This document shows, piece by piece, positions 1-8,404 of a stretch of 63,080 nucleotides of DNA (position 1 is the first letter of the stretch; each line of letters begins with the position of its first letter). Source of the stretch: Lachnospiraceae bacterium (lineage in GTDB: Bacteria; Bacillota; Clostridia; Lachnospirales; Lachnospiraceae); the NCBI GenBank assembly GCA_024692955.1, contig JAILLW010000001.1:1-63080 (forward strand), written 5' to 3'. A program made the translations under genes and the position numbers. Below the pieces are notes generated by a model. That model was not told the origin of the DNA and made no database searches. It worked only from the letters and a program-made list of their open reading frames with translations.

Positions 1-1631
1 TCCGGATATTCATCGATGTTTTCTTCTTCATCCGGTATCTCTTCGATCTCCATATCGATCTGGGAATCCACGAATTCCCGGATATCCGGATAAAGCCCGC
101 CCTCATTCGAGCCGTCATCAAAACGGACGGCGATCCTGACATCCAGCTGCGTAAGACGGTCTATGGTTTTCTTCAGTTCTTCCAGATGTTCGGGAATCGT
201 ATAGCGCTGTATGGCCGCGTACTGATCCGTTATGATCAGAAGTGTATCATCTTCGCCCACGCTCGGATAGCATCCGTGCAGATAGCTGCGGTCAAAGCTT
301 TCCAGTCCCGCGTAGATCCGGTCCCATCCGGAGGCGATCTTTTTAAGGTCCCCGGAGAGTGCCTTCGAAAGCTCCTTCTTTTCCTCATCATTGTAGCCGG
401 GCTTCTTTCCGGAAGCATTCTCTTCCCCGGAGGTCTCCGCACTCGCTTCAGCGGAAGGTCCTTTTGCATATACCACTCCGCTTTCGATCATCCGCTCGAG
501 TTTTGAAATCCGGTCCATCAGGGAATCGGCATTTGTTTCCATTTCGGGACGGCTCATGCGGATCAGTCCGATCTCGGCAAGGACCCGCTTCTGAGTGGTC
601 CCTCTGAAATCGGCCGCAAGATCCGACAGATTCCGGATATAGCGCATTACCGTCTCCGGCGGAGCCGCCGAAGCATCTTCCTTCATCTTAAGAAGATTCT
701 GGGATGAAACATCGATCGAATCCTCTCTTCCTCCGGATACCTGGAGGATGAGAAGGTTTCTCAGATACCAGATAAAATCCGAGACAAACTGTCCGATCTC
801 CCGCCCGTCCAGCACGATCCCGTTAAAAAGGCGAAGGGCTCCCGCCGTATCCGATGCGGCAAGAAGGCGGAACATCTTTCCGAAGATCTCCGTGTCCACG
901 GCTCCAAGCACGGCAAGGATTCTGTCATAGGTCAGGTTCTGTCCGAGATAAAACGAGATGCACCGGTCAAGGATGCTCAACGCGTCACGAAGCGCACCGT
1001 CCGCCGAGCGGGCGATATAGTTCACCGCCTTGTCCTCGATCGTCACTCCTTCGTTTTCGCAGAGTTCCCGGATCCTTCCCTCGATCTCCGAAAGGGGGAT
1101 CCTTTTGAAATCAAACCTCTGGCAGCGCGACTGGATCGTGATCGGAACCTTGGCGGCTTCCGTTGTGGCAAGGATAAAGATCACATACTCCGGAGGCTCT
1201 TCGAGGGTCTTGAGAAGAGCATTGGAAGCACCGCCGGACAGCATATGCGCCTCGTCGATGATATAGACCTTAAACCGTCCGTCCGCGGGAGAATAGGCCA
1301 CCTCCTCGATGATCTGCCGGATATTGTCCACGCCGTTGTTGGATGCGGCATCGATCTCGATCACGTTAAGCGAGGCGCCGCTTTCGATGGCGCGGCAGCT
1401 GGCACACTCCAGACAGGGGCTCCCGTTTTTCGGGTTTTCACAGTTGGCCGCCTTCGCGATAATCTTCGCTATCGTGGTCTTACCTGTCCCACGGGTCCCG
1501 CAGAACAGGTAAGCATGTGAAAGACGATTGTTGATGATCTGGTTTTTTAACGTTGTCACCACAGGTTCCTGCCCCCGGACCTCCTCAAAGGTCTTCGGCC
1601 GGAATTTGCGGTACAATGCCATATATGCCAT
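1..1631 (-). CDS. dnaX: DNA polymerase III subunit gamma/tau (3' end cut by window edge)
   Basis: Clamp-loader ATPase of the replicative polymerase. About 543 codons are visible; the frame runs off the window at its C-terminal end, close to the usual size of Firmicutes DnaX. The protein starts MAYMALYRKFRPKTFEEV. It has the Walker A GTRGTGKTT, a four-cysteine zinc module just after it (CENPKNGSPCLECASC), the Walker B DEAHMLSGG and the sensor-1 stretch LATTEAAKVP, followed by SRCQRFDF. The start at 1631 is preferred over the second Met at 1622 because GGAG lies about 7 bases upstream. It begins one base after the pfkA stop, so the two are almost certainly co-transcribed. The acidic tail (EEIPDEEENIDE) is tau-like. 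Identification is secure; the C-terminus cannot be described. Confidence 0.96.
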   Translation of the reverse strand, partial: MAYMALYRKFRPKTFEEVRGQEPVVTTLKNQIINNRLSHAYLFCGTRGTGKTTIAKIIAKAANCENPKNGSPCLECASCRAIESGASLNVIEIDAASNNGVDNIRQIIEEVAYSPADGRFKVYIIDEAHMLSGGASNALLKTLEEPPEYVIFILATTEAAKVPITIQSRCQRFDFKRIPLSEIEGRIRELCENEGVTIEDKAVNYIARSADGALRDALSILDRCISFYLGQNLTYDRILAVLGAVDTEIFGKMFRLLAASDTAGALRLFNGIVLDGREIGQFVSDFIWYLRNLLILQVSGGREDSIDVSSQNLLKMKEDASAAPPETVMRYIRNLSDLAADFRGTTQKRVLAEIGLIRMSRPEMETNADSLMDRISKLERMIESGVVYAKGPSAEASAETSGEENASGKKPGYNDEEKKELSKALSGDLKKIASGWDRIYAGLESFDRSYLHGCYPSVGEDDTLLIITDQYAAIQRYTIPEHLEELKKTIDRLTQLDVRIAVRFDDGSNEGGLYPDIREFVDSQIDMEIEEIPDEEENIDEYP

Positions 1632-1632
1632 G

Positions 1633-2706
1633 TCAGTCTCCGAAGCTGATCCCCAGCAGTTTCGCTTCTTTTATAATGGAAGCATCCGGTTCAAGCATCT
1701 TCAGCTTGCCCGCCACATCCTCCAGAGGAACTTTGACGATCTCACGGTTACGGTAGCCCACCATAAAGCCGTATTCGCCCTTGAGGATCAGTTCGCCGGC
1801 TTCTGCGCCGAGTCGGGATGCAAAGACTCTGTCATACGGGCAGGGCGATCCGCCTCTCTGCGTATGACCGGGAACCGTAACCCTGACTTCCTGTCCGGTC
1901 CTCTTCTGGATCTCATCCGCGATCTCATAGGAAACCGACGGATAAGGATTCTCTTCCATTGCCTTTTTCAGCTCCTTCTTGGAAAGGGCTGCCTTTTCTT
2001 TCGAGATCGCGCCTTCGGCCACCGCGATGATCGTGAACGCGGAGCCTCTCTGATGGCGCTTTTCGATTGCTTCGATGATCTTGTCCATATCGTAGGGGAT
2101 CTCCGGGATCAGAATGATGTCCGCGCCGCCTGCCATACCTGCGTTCAGTGTCAGATAGCCTACCTTGTGCCCCATTACCTCCACGATAAAGATCCGGCCA
2201 TGGGAAGCAGCCGTGGTATGGATGCAGTCGATGCAGTCCGTGGCGATATCCACGGCGGACTGGAATCCGAAGGTCATATCCGTGCCCCAGAGGTCATTGT
2301 CAATGGTCTTGGGAAGCGTGATGATGTTGAGGCCCTCCTCCCTGAGGAGGTTCGCGGTCTTATGGGTGCCGTTTCCGCCCAGGATCACCAGCACATCCAG
2401 CCGAAGCTTGTAGTAGTTCTGCTTCATTGCCTCAACCTTGTCAAGGCCGTTCTCGTCCGGCTCCCGGATCGTCTTGAACGGAGTGCGCGAAGAACCGAGG
2501 ATCGTGCCGCCCTTCGTCAGGATACCGGAAAAATCCTTGCCGGTAAGCATTTTGAAATTGCCGTAGATTAGACCTTTGTAGCCTTCGAGAAAGCCATAGA
2601 TCTCCGTATCTTCCTTACTGCAGTCCAGCGACTTTACGACACCGCGCATCGCCGCGTTCAGAGCCTGACAGTCGCCGCCCGATGTCAACAAACCGATTCT
2701 CTTCAT
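1633..2706 (-). CDS. pfkA: 6-phosphofructokinase, PfkA family group III type
   Basis: Phosphorylates fructose 6-phosphate at the committed step of glycolysis. 357 residues, longer than the 320 of E. coli PfkA. The N-terminal GLLTSGGDCQALNAAM loop, PKTIDND (catalytic Asp136) and VEVMGHKVGYL are all present. The phosphoryl-donor residues are mixed: GGNG (Asn112, Gly113) carries the Gly typical of ATP enzymes, while Lys133 in PKTIDND is typical of pyrophosphate enzymes. By family knowledge the Gly/Lys combination occurs in group III enzymes, several of which use ATP. The Asp of the usual GGDG is Asn here. SD GGAGG precedes the ATG, and a consensus promoter lies upstream. The donor, ATP or PPi, cannot be settled from sequence. 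Confidence 0.93.
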   Translation of the reverse strand: MKRIGLLTSGGDCQALNAAMRGVVKSLDCSKEDTEIYGFLEGYKGLIYGNFKMLTGKDFSGILTKGGTILGSSRTPFKTIREPDENGLDKVEAMKQNYYKLRLDVLVILGGNGTHKTANLLREEGLNIITLPKTIDNDLWGTDMTFGFQSAVDIATDCIDCIHTTAASHGRIFIVEVMGHKVGYLTLNAGMAGGADIILIPEIPYDMDKIIEAIEKRHQRGSAFTIIAVAEGAISKEKAALSKKELKKAMEENPYPSVSYEIADEIQKRTGQEVRVTVPGHTQRGGSPCPYDRVFASRLGAEAGELILKGEYGFMVGYRNREIVKVPLEDVAGKLKMLEPDASIIKEAKLLGISFGD

Positions 2707-2735
2707 ACGATACCTCCGTGTTTTTTTCTGTAAAA

Positions 2736-2749
2736 AGCGTCGAAACGCT
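2736..2749 (-). promoter_or_regulatory. small hairpin with T-run in the pfkA leader
   Basis: On the minus strand AGCGT-TTCG-ACGCT is followed by TTTTT, at about the predicted transcript start of pfkA. The stem has only 5 bp with a UUCG-type loop, so it may be a 5' stabilising hairpin rather than an attenuator. Confidence 0.3.
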
Positions 2750-2757
2750 ACCCTTAA

Positions 2758-2786
2758 AGAATATCATTTTTACCGGTCACGGTCAA
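2758..2786 (-). promoter_or_regulatory. sigma-A promoter of pfkA-dnaX
   Basis: Minus strand TTGACC (2786-2781), 17-base spacer, TATTCT (2763-2758). Two near-consensus hexamers at ideal spacing, about 50 bases before the pfkA start. Confidence 0.7.
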
Positions 2787-2816
2787 TTATCCGTCGGCCG
2801 GATCCCTGCCCGGATC

Positions 2817-3619
2817 CTATCGGAAAACGCCGCTCCATCCGGCATCGACCGGAGATGCCGAAATACTGAATTTTACGGCCCTTACACCCCGGAAATCCCC
2901 GAGTCCCCGGAGGAGGATCACTGCGCTGTTCCCCTTGCCGATATTATTGTAGTATCCGAGGATCTCATAATCCCCTTCCGTATACTCTGTCTTCGGCGTA
3001 AGCACCCGGAGATTTCTTCCTTTCCCCGTTGTGATGACAAGCTCCGGCTGTCCGGCCCCTCCGGGTTCGATGGCGCTTCCCGTATAGGTACATGCCCGTG
3101 TTTTTCCCTTCGCATCGGAATTGATCTTTATCTTCGCTTTGGAAAGGTCGGTATATCTGTTCCCGGTGATACGGTATTCTTCCGTAACTTCGCCGCAGCA
3201 GCTTCCTTTGGGCTGACCCAGATCGTCCGTCAGCGCCCGGATCGTCACCGTGACCTTCTGCCCCTGGGCCGGAGCCTCGCTTCCGTCCGTTGTTTCGTAG
3301 GATACGGTATAATCCTTTCCTGCTTTCAGCTTCAGATCCCTTCCGTTTCGATCCCTTCCGTTTCGATCCCTTCCGTTTCGATTCCTTCCGGCACATCATC
3401 GGAGATCTCATCTTCTACCTGCCCGGAAAGTTCCGGAACCGTGCCGGACATCTCATTCCCCGGGTCAGCCGGCACGGGATCTTCCGTCAGTTCGGATCCT
3501 TCGAAGACGCTTTTATCCTGTTCTTCCGGAATCTCAGCGTAAGAAGCGGTCGGAAAAGCCGTGATCAGCATTCCCGCAACGGTCATAAGTCCGAGCATTC
3601 TTCGCATTCTTCTTTTCAT
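2817..3619 (-). pseudogene. secreted beta-sandwich repeat protein, frameshifted
   Basis: The 5' part starts at 3619 (ATG, SD GGAG 7 bases upstream). It encodes a signal peptide (MKRRMRRMLGLMTVAGMLI, then cleavage near ASYA), an acidic linker and EGIET repeats, then stops at 3332. The 3' part is open in a different frame from 3395 to the TAG at 2817. It reads LKAGKDYTVSYETTDGSEAP through YYNNIGKGNSAVILLRGLGD to VKFSIS, the pattern of the small Ig-like/MBG-like domains of clostridial surface proteins. The two frames overlap only at 3335-3395, exactly over the 15-bp repeats. A single -1 shift there would give one 268-residue secreted protein. No classical slippery heptamer is seen, so a real indel or a sequence error is more likely than programmed frameshifting. 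Confidence 0.7.
3335..3390. repeat. 15-bp tandem repeat, 3.7 copies
   Basis: Units GATCCCTTCCGTTTC at 3335, 3350 and 3365, then a partial fourth with one mismatch. It encodes EGIET on the minus strand. The unit length is a multiple of three, so loss or gain of units alone would not repair the frameshift here. Confidence 0.9.
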
Positions 3620-3670
3620 ACCGGTTCTCCTTTTCTCTTTCCGGCAGCCTCTTACCGCCGCCTTAAGTGC

Positions 3671-3699
3671 AGAAAAAGCGGCTTCCAAAAGAGGCCGCT
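3671..3699 (-). terminator. intrinsic terminator after the DUF3048 gene
   Basis: Minus strand AGCGGCCTC-TTTTG-GAAGCCGCT followed by TTTTTCT, 23 bases past the stop codon at 3722. Confidence 0.8.
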
Positions 3700-3721
3700 T
3701 CCGCAACATTAAACAGTCTTT

Positions 3722-4894
3722 TTAATTTCCAGCACCGGAGCTGTAAGCCCGCTCATCCACCAGTACGGCATCGCCGTCTTCCACGATCAGGACCATGGTC
3801 TTTCCGGTGTTGAACAGCATTTCTTTTCCGTCGTCATCATAATAACGGGTAGCCCCGTAGTCGGATTCTTTTTTCCAGGTCACGTGGACGCCGCGGCCGT
3901 TTGTAAAATACCAGCCGTCTCTCGTCGTATCATGGCACTGGAAGGCGAGATAGCCTTTGGAATCCCGCTTTTCGTAATAGGTATTCTGAACGATCACGTT
4001 TTTGAACGTCAGCTGTTCATCATTCATCAGATCGATATGGGGTCCGTCTTCCGTTTTCGGAAGATGCTGATATCTTTCATAGAGCCCCGTTTCCTCATTG
4101 TACAGGAAATACGCGTTAGTATTCGGATAGGCCTTGGAAAGATCGATCTTTTTCGCTTCAAAGGAGTCCTGATACTGGGTAAGCAGATTCGGACTGTCCT
4201 CCGGAGAAAACGCGTAATGGCGCTCATCGGCGTATCCTTTCCGGTATTCCAGCGGATAGCCCAGATGATCTGCCGCTTTCCGGATCCTGTCGGCGCTCGT
4301 GAACGCATTATCCGTCGCATCCTTTGCCTGATCGCGGAAGGATGCGTCATTATAGCTTAAACAGTTGATATTCTGCGTGTCTTCGCGGTCGATGATCGCG
4401 TTAATATAGAACGGGCCGCCGTAGTGGATAAAGATCGGATCCCACTCGAAACCCCAGAATACATAATAATCGCGAATGCTGCGGATGTTTCCGATCTTTT
4501 CGAGATCCTTCCAGTCCTCGATGACCGCCATCAGCCGCGTCATATCGCCTTCAACATTTACTTCATATAATACGGAGGCTTTGGAGATGCCGAACTGACT
4601 TGCCGTGCGGCTGTTCGGTATCATCACCGCGATCGGGCGCATCGCGTCCACCTTTTCATCCACCCATTCATTGGTGATCCGGGAACGGACCATACCTTCC
4701 GCAGGAGGAGTCTCCGCATCCGAAGTGTCAGCCGGGTCTTCTCCTGCCGGGGGCTGACCGGGCTGATCTGCCTCTTCTCGGATCACAGGCTCGATCACAT
4801 TTGTTTCACCGTTTTCCGGTTTCTCCTTCCCGCAACCTGAAAGCGTAAAAGCAGCCACCAGGGCGAGCAGTGCAAAAGCCTTCGCTTTCTTCAT
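3722..4894 (-). CDS. DUF3048 (YerB-type) lipoprotein
   Basis: 390 residues. Lipoprotein signal MKKAKAFALLALVAAFTLSG with lipobox LSGC, so it should sit on the outer face of the membrane. A Pro/Glu/Asp-rich linker follows to about residue 70, then the DUF3048 pattern: PIAVMIPNSRTASQFGISKA, VLYEVNVEGDMTRLMAVIED, IGNIRSIRDYYVFWG. The C-terminal half (TFKNVIVQNTYY, GRGVHVTWKK, GKTMVLIVEDGD) is also typical of the family. Biochemical role is unknown; members are widespread in spore-formers and relatives. It starts 3 bases after the HPr gene, so the two form an operon from the promoter near 5.2 kb, ended by the terminator at 3671-3699. Confidence 0.9.
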   Translation of the reverse strand: MKKAKAFALLALVAAFTLSGCGKEKPENGETNVIEPVIREEADQPGQPPAGEDPADTSDAETPPAEGMVRSRITNEWVDEKVDAMRPIAVMIPNSRTASQFGISKASVLYEVNVEGDMTRLMAVIEDWKDLEKIGNIRSIRDYYVFWGFEWDPIFIHYGGPFYINAIIDREDTQNINCLSYNDASFRDQAKDATDNAFTSADRIRKAADHLGYPLEYRKGYADERHYAFSPEDSPNLLTQYQDSFEAKKIDLSKAYPNTNAYFLYNEETGLYERYQHLPKTEDGPHIDLMNDEQLTFKNVIVQNTYYEKRDSKGYLAFQCHDTTRDGWYFTNGRGVHVTWKKESDYGATRYYDDDGKEMLFNTGKTMVLIVEDGDAVLVDERAYSSGAGN

Positions 4895-4897
4895 TCT

Positions 4898-5161
4898 TTA
4901 TTCACCAAGGCCGCCCTCGATCACTTCGATCAGAGCTTTTAAGGCCTCCTCTTCATCTTCGCCGTCACAGCAAAACTCAACCTCATCCCCGCATTTTACG
5001 CAGGCGCCGAGCACACTGAGCACACTCTTTGCGTTCGCCGTATTTCCGCGAAACGAAAAAGTGATCATGGATTTAAACCGCATGGCTTCCTTACACAGAA
5101 TGCCTGCGGGTCTTAAATGAAGTCCCGTGGGATTCTTGATCACCACTTTCTGATTAACCAT
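4898..5161 (-). CDS. HPr family phosphocarrier protein
   Basis: 87 residues, normal HPr length. The active-site His15 lies in GLHLRPA, and the regulatory Ser46 position is kept in AKSVLSVL, so both EI/PEP and HPr-kinase phosphorylation are possible. Unlike typical HPr it is cysteine-rich (Cys23, then ACVKC and FCC). No enzyme I or PTS permease lies nearby; instead it is followed at 3 bases by the DUF3048 lipoprotein. It may be the main HPr or a Crh-like paralogue; His15 argues against Crh. SD AAGGAG precedes the ATG at good spacing. Confidence 0.9.
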   Translation of the reverse strand: MVNQKVVIKNPTGLHLRPAGILCKEAMRFKSMITFSFRGNTANAKSVLSVLGACVKCGDEVEFCCDGEDEEEALKALIEVIEGGLGE

Positions 5162-5191
5162 TAAATGCCTTCTCCTTAAAACTGATACCCC

Positions 5192-5210
5192 CGAATCCCT
5201 GTCGGATTCG
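5192..5210 (-). promoter_or_regulatory. leader hairpin of the HPr gene
   Basis: Minus strand CGAATCC-gacag-GGATTCG, a perfect 7-bp stem at the predicted start of the transcript, without a T-run. Could stabilise or regulate the message. Confidence 0.4.
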
Positions 5211-5215
5211 TCGGT

Positions 5216-5244
5216 ATATTATCATATTTATAACAGACCGTCAA
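5216..5244 (-). promoter_or_regulatory. sigma-A promoter of the HPr-DUF3048 operon
   Basis: Minus strand TTGACG (5244-5239), 17-base spacer, TAATAT (5221-5216), about 55 bases upstream of the HPr start. Confidence 0.75.
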
Positions 5245-5253
5245 ATAAGCCGT

Positions 5254-6534
5254 TTATTCCTCTTCTTCATCCTTTACGATGTGAATCGTCGCGTAGATCC
5301 GGTCAAGCACCGATACTCCGGGCGGGAGCGTAAAGTTTACCTCCGCCGTAAAGAATCCCTCCTCCGGTGCCTCCGGGGCCATATTCTGGGAGGCCGCGAA
5401 AGCGGCAAGATCGATCACGGGATCGATTCCCTGTTTCGTCAGGGACTGAAGTGTATCGGAAAGGCCGATGAGTTCAAGCATGGTTCCCTCCTCGACGGAG
5501 AGTGATGCATGATATCCCTCCGGAACACTGGTAATGCGGATATCCTCGGTCGTTATGCCGATCCGCCGGCTTGCTTCCGCCTCGATATAAACTGTCACGT
5601 TATATATGGAATCCGCCGGATCCACCAGGGATACACCCCCCGGAAGATAGGGTGTGATGTCGACCGGCACGGTGAAACTCTCGCTCTGCTCCGATACATC
5701 GATGGCGTCGGCGGGAACATTGACCGCCTCCACATTTTTCAGGGCACTGCTTCGCCCGCTGATAAGTGCCGTATCCTTATCCGAGGTCACAAGCCCCGTC
5801 CCCCTGTAGCCTGCCAGCGCTTCCGTGGACACATGGAAGTAAACAGGGATTTCCTTGGTCTGAAGGATCGTGACCGATACGCCCACGGTCCTGATATTCT
5901 GTGTAAGGCTGTCGGAAGTTACCATTTCTCCTTCCGCGTCATAGAGTCGGATCTCCGAGTTGGTTCTCACATCCGAGGAAAAGCCGGATACATCCACCGT
6001 TACCTTTGCGCTTTCGATCCTGTCGATCACGGATTCCGGTCCCGTCAGACGCACAAGGTTCTGATCCGAACTGTAATCGCCGGCTATATATCCTTCCGCC
6101 GGAGTCCCGGTGATCTCAAGAGAAAGCGGCATGGTCTTCGATTTCTTGGATTCCACCTTCAGCTTCACCGTATCAATGCTGGGAGTCGTCGAAACGCGGT
6201 CGGTAAAGAGATTGGATTCCACCTTGATGGAAACGGTATCAAGCTTGCTCAGCTCCTTAACGTCCGCCGTCGCGATGATATTCTGTGCGGTGATCTGCGA
6301 GATCAGGGAAGACGGTCCGCGCAGGGTCACACGTATCCGGTCGGAGTCGTCAAGGATCTCATAGATCTGTCCTCTTTCCGCAAACTGTTCCGTATTTATC
6401 AGATTGACCTGAACATTGTTGAAGATCCTGGTGTTTACCGGATCCGTTATCACTCTGACCGTCGCCCAGAGGACCAGTGCGATTACGAGTGATAAAAGCT
6501 TCAATCCCAGATTGTGCGTCAGCTTACTTTTCAC
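5254..6534 (-). CDS. cdaR: CdaR, YbbR-domain regulator of diadenylate cyclase
   Basis: 426 residues. One N-terminal membrane segment (GLKLLSLVIALVLWATVRVI) anchors an extracytoplasmic region of repeated YbbR beta domains, recognisable by recurring patterns such as RVTLRGPSSLISQI, VRLTGPESVIDRI and ALISGRSSALKNVEAV. In Firmicutes CdaR binds and modulates CdaA. Its start overlaps the end of cdaA by 11 bases, so translation is coupled. In many Firmicutes glmM follows; here the next gene is the HPr gene with its own promoter. The tail is acidic (KDEEEE). Confidence 0.92.
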   Translation of the reverse strand: MKSKLTHNLGLKLLSLVIALVLWATVRVITDPVNTRIFNNVQVNLINTEQFAERGQIYEILDDSDRIRVTLRGPSSLISQITAQNIIATADVKELSKLDTVSIKVESNLFTDRVSTTPSIDTVKLKVESKKSKTMPLSLEITGTPAEGYIAGDYSSDQNLVRLTGPESVIDRIESAKVTVDVSGFSSDVRTNSEIRLYDAEGEMVTSDSLTQNIRTVGVSVTILQTKEIPVYFHVSTEALAGYRGTGLVTSDKDTALISGRSSALKNVEAVNVPADAIDVSEQSESFTVPVDITPYLPGGVSLVDPADSIYNVTVYIEAEASRRIGITTEDIRITSVPEGYHASLSVEEGTMLELIGLSDTLQSLTKQGIDPVIDLAAFAASQNMAPEAPEEGFFTAEVNFTLPPGVSVLDRIYATIHIVKDEEEE

Positions 6535-7402
6535 TCCTGCCCAGTCCTTTCCATATGATGCGCCTGGTCTTCGGCGAATCTTTCTCCGTCTTGTTCTGTA
6601 TCGTCTGAAGCGTCTCTTTCAAATGATCGCCGTCCCGCATTCTGGTGAGTTTTCCGAGGTAGGCAACGCTGATGTTTCCGGTCTCTTCGGAAACGATGAT
6701 CGTCATGGAATCCGTGGCTTCGGAGATCCCGATCCCGGCGCGGTGTCTGGTACCCAGCTCCTTGCTCAGCATCGTGCTGTCCGTAAGCGGGAGATAGCAG
6801 GTAGCGGAGACTACGCGGTTGCCGCTTATGATCACGGCCCCGTCATGAAGAGGCGTATTCTTTTCAAAGATATTTATGAGTAGCTGGGAAGTAACGACCG
6901 CGTCCACATCGATTCCCGTCCGTTCATATTCGTTCAGGGACTGCTCCTGTTCGAGCACGATCAGCGCGCCCGTCTTGACCTTTCCCATTTCCACGCTTGC
7001 GCGCACGATCTCATTGATCGTCCGGTCGGAGAAACGGCCCTCGATCTCGCCGGTGGCTTTAAAGTCAAAGGGAATAATGGAGGCAAAGACCTTCTTTCGC
7101 CCAAGCTCTTCCACGGCTTTGCGGATCTCCGGCTGCAGGATGATCACGATCGCCGTCAGGGCTACCGGCAGAAGGTTCTGCGCCATCCATACGATGGTAT
7201 TCATCTCAAGTAACGAGGCGATGGCAAGAAAAAAGACGATCAGCAGAATTCCCTTCAGGAGCGAATAGGCTCTCGTGTTCTTGACCCACACAAGGATCTG
7301 ATAGAACAAAAAGGAAAGAATGATGACCTCAACATAATCCTGCGGCCTGATGGCCGAGATCGACGGTATGAATACCCGAATGGTCTCAAGATACTGTGAC
7401 AT
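6524..7402 (-). CDS. cdaA: membrane diadenylate cyclase CdaA
   Basis: Makes c-di-AMP from two ATP. 292 residues with three N-terminal membrane helices (about 24-41, 49-66, 69-90) and a cytoplasmic DAC domain. The catalytic motifs are intact: DGA at 187-189 (LHDGAVIISGN) and GTRHRA at 217-222. TSQLLINIFEKNTPLHDGAV is near-diagnostic of CdaA. It lies 8 bases downstream of a membrane protein gene and overlaps cdaR. c-di-AMP controls potassium and osmolyte uptake in relatives. Confidence 0.96.
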   Translation of the reverse strand: MSQYLETIRVFIPSISAIRPQDYVEVIILSFLFYQILVWVKNTRAYSLLKGILLIVFFLAIASLLEMNTIVWMAQNLLPVALTAIVIILQPEIRKAVEELGRKKVFASIIPFDFKATGEIEGRFSDRTINEIVRASVEMGKVKTGALIVLEQEQSLNEYERTGIDVDAVVTSQLLINIFEKNTPLHDGAVIISGNRVVSATCYLPLTDSTMLSKELGTRHRAGIGISEATDSMTIIVSEETGNISVAYLGKLTRMRDGDHLKETLQTIQNKTEKDSPKTRRIIWKGLGRSEK

Positions 7403-7410
7403 GTCCTTCG

Positions 7411-8391
7411 TTAATCCTCTTCTTCCTTCACCCGGGTTCTGACGGGTGCGCTCTGAGGACGTCTCTTTGCCGTATTGATCTTCTTGACCGTTCTCTGAGG
7501 CATACTGACGTTTGCCTTCGGAACGGCTTTTACGTAATAGTAATAATCGTCATCTTCAAACTGCACCTTCTCGGTGCGGGAGTAATCAACATTAAACCAG
7601 ATAAACTGGATCACAAAGCCGATCACGATCGCGAGCAGGGAACCGACGATGATCCCAGCCTTGGATACGCTGACATCCAGCATCAGAGAGCCCACAAGAA
7701 TAAGGACAGACTGGGCGATCGCTCCGGTGATGATGGCAGCCGGCCAGGAATAATCCATCGGAAGCCGCCGGATCACGTAGACCAGAATGATCGTGATCCC
7801 GAAGGCCGCGATCATGAGAATCATGAGTTTGTTGTCAAGCAGGGAATCAATGATCAGCCGGAATCTGGTCGCCACATCCTCCGTTTCCATCGAGCTTAAG
7901 GCCGCGGCGTTTCCGTTGATGGTCTTCAGCATATAGCTCACGATGAGTCCGCAGCCCACGGATACCGCCGAGGCGGGATTGCCGAGCAGCCCCATGCTTA
8001 CCGGGATGATATAAGGCACTCCGAGGATCTGGAGGATCGGGGTCAGCACCACAACGATCGTATCCTTCGGTGAAAAACGGAAATAAAGAAGAAAGAGGAT
8101 CACGAAGATCACCAGGGTAACCGCCGCGCATTCGATGGAAAGCGCATACATATGGAGCAGCACAAAGATCGCCGCGATGAGAACGATGAAATTCATCGGC
8201 ATAAAGGAGCACATGAGCGCCGCGATCAGGACTACCGAAGTATTGTCGATCTTCTGCATGTATCCAAGCTTCCGGTTGATGAAAAGAAGGGCGATAAGCG
8301 AAAGCAGAAGCTTAAAGACCGGCTTCAGGTAGACTTCGTTCTTTCCGACAAAATTGATGATATGCTGTCTGAGTACGAGGAGACTCTTCAT
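7411..8391 (-). CDS. polytopic membrane protein of unknown function
   Basis: 326 residues. About eight hydrophobic segments (for example FKLLLSLIALLFI, SVVLIAALMCSFMPMNFIVL, AAVTLVIFVILFLLYF, KLMILMIAAFGITIILVYVI, QSVLILVGSLM, AGIIVGSLLAIVIGFVIQFI), then a cytoplasmic tail with DDDYYYYVK and a basic end (KKINTAKRRPQSAPVRTRVK). No transporter or enzyme motif is recognised. It sits between a two-helix membrane protein and cdaA at short spacing, so it probably belongs to the same operon and could act at the membrane with CdaA. The function is inferred only from position. Confidence 0.8.
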   Translation of the reverse strand: MKSLLVLRQHIINFVGKNEVYLKPVFKLLLSLIALLFINRKLGYMQKIDNTSVVLIAALMCSFMPMNFIVLIAAIFVLLHMYALSIECAAVTLVIFVILFLLYFRFSPKDTIVVVLTPILQILGVPYIIPVSMGLLGNPASAVSVGCGLIVSYMLKTINGNAAALSSMETEDVATRFRLIIDSLLDNKLMILMIAAFGITIILVYVIRRLPMDYSWPAAIITGAIAQSVLILVGSLMLDVSVSKAGIIVGSLLAIVIGFVIQFIWFNVDYSRTEKVQFEDDDYYYYVKAVPKANVSMPQRTVKKINTAKRRPQSAPVRTRVKEEED

Positions 8392-8404
8392 GATGCGTTC
8401 ACAC

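Noticed and set aside
2965-3411. 148-codon Arg/Lys/Gly-rich minus-strand frame
   Set aside because: Third-frame translation of the repeat and domain region; composition is that of a shadow frame.
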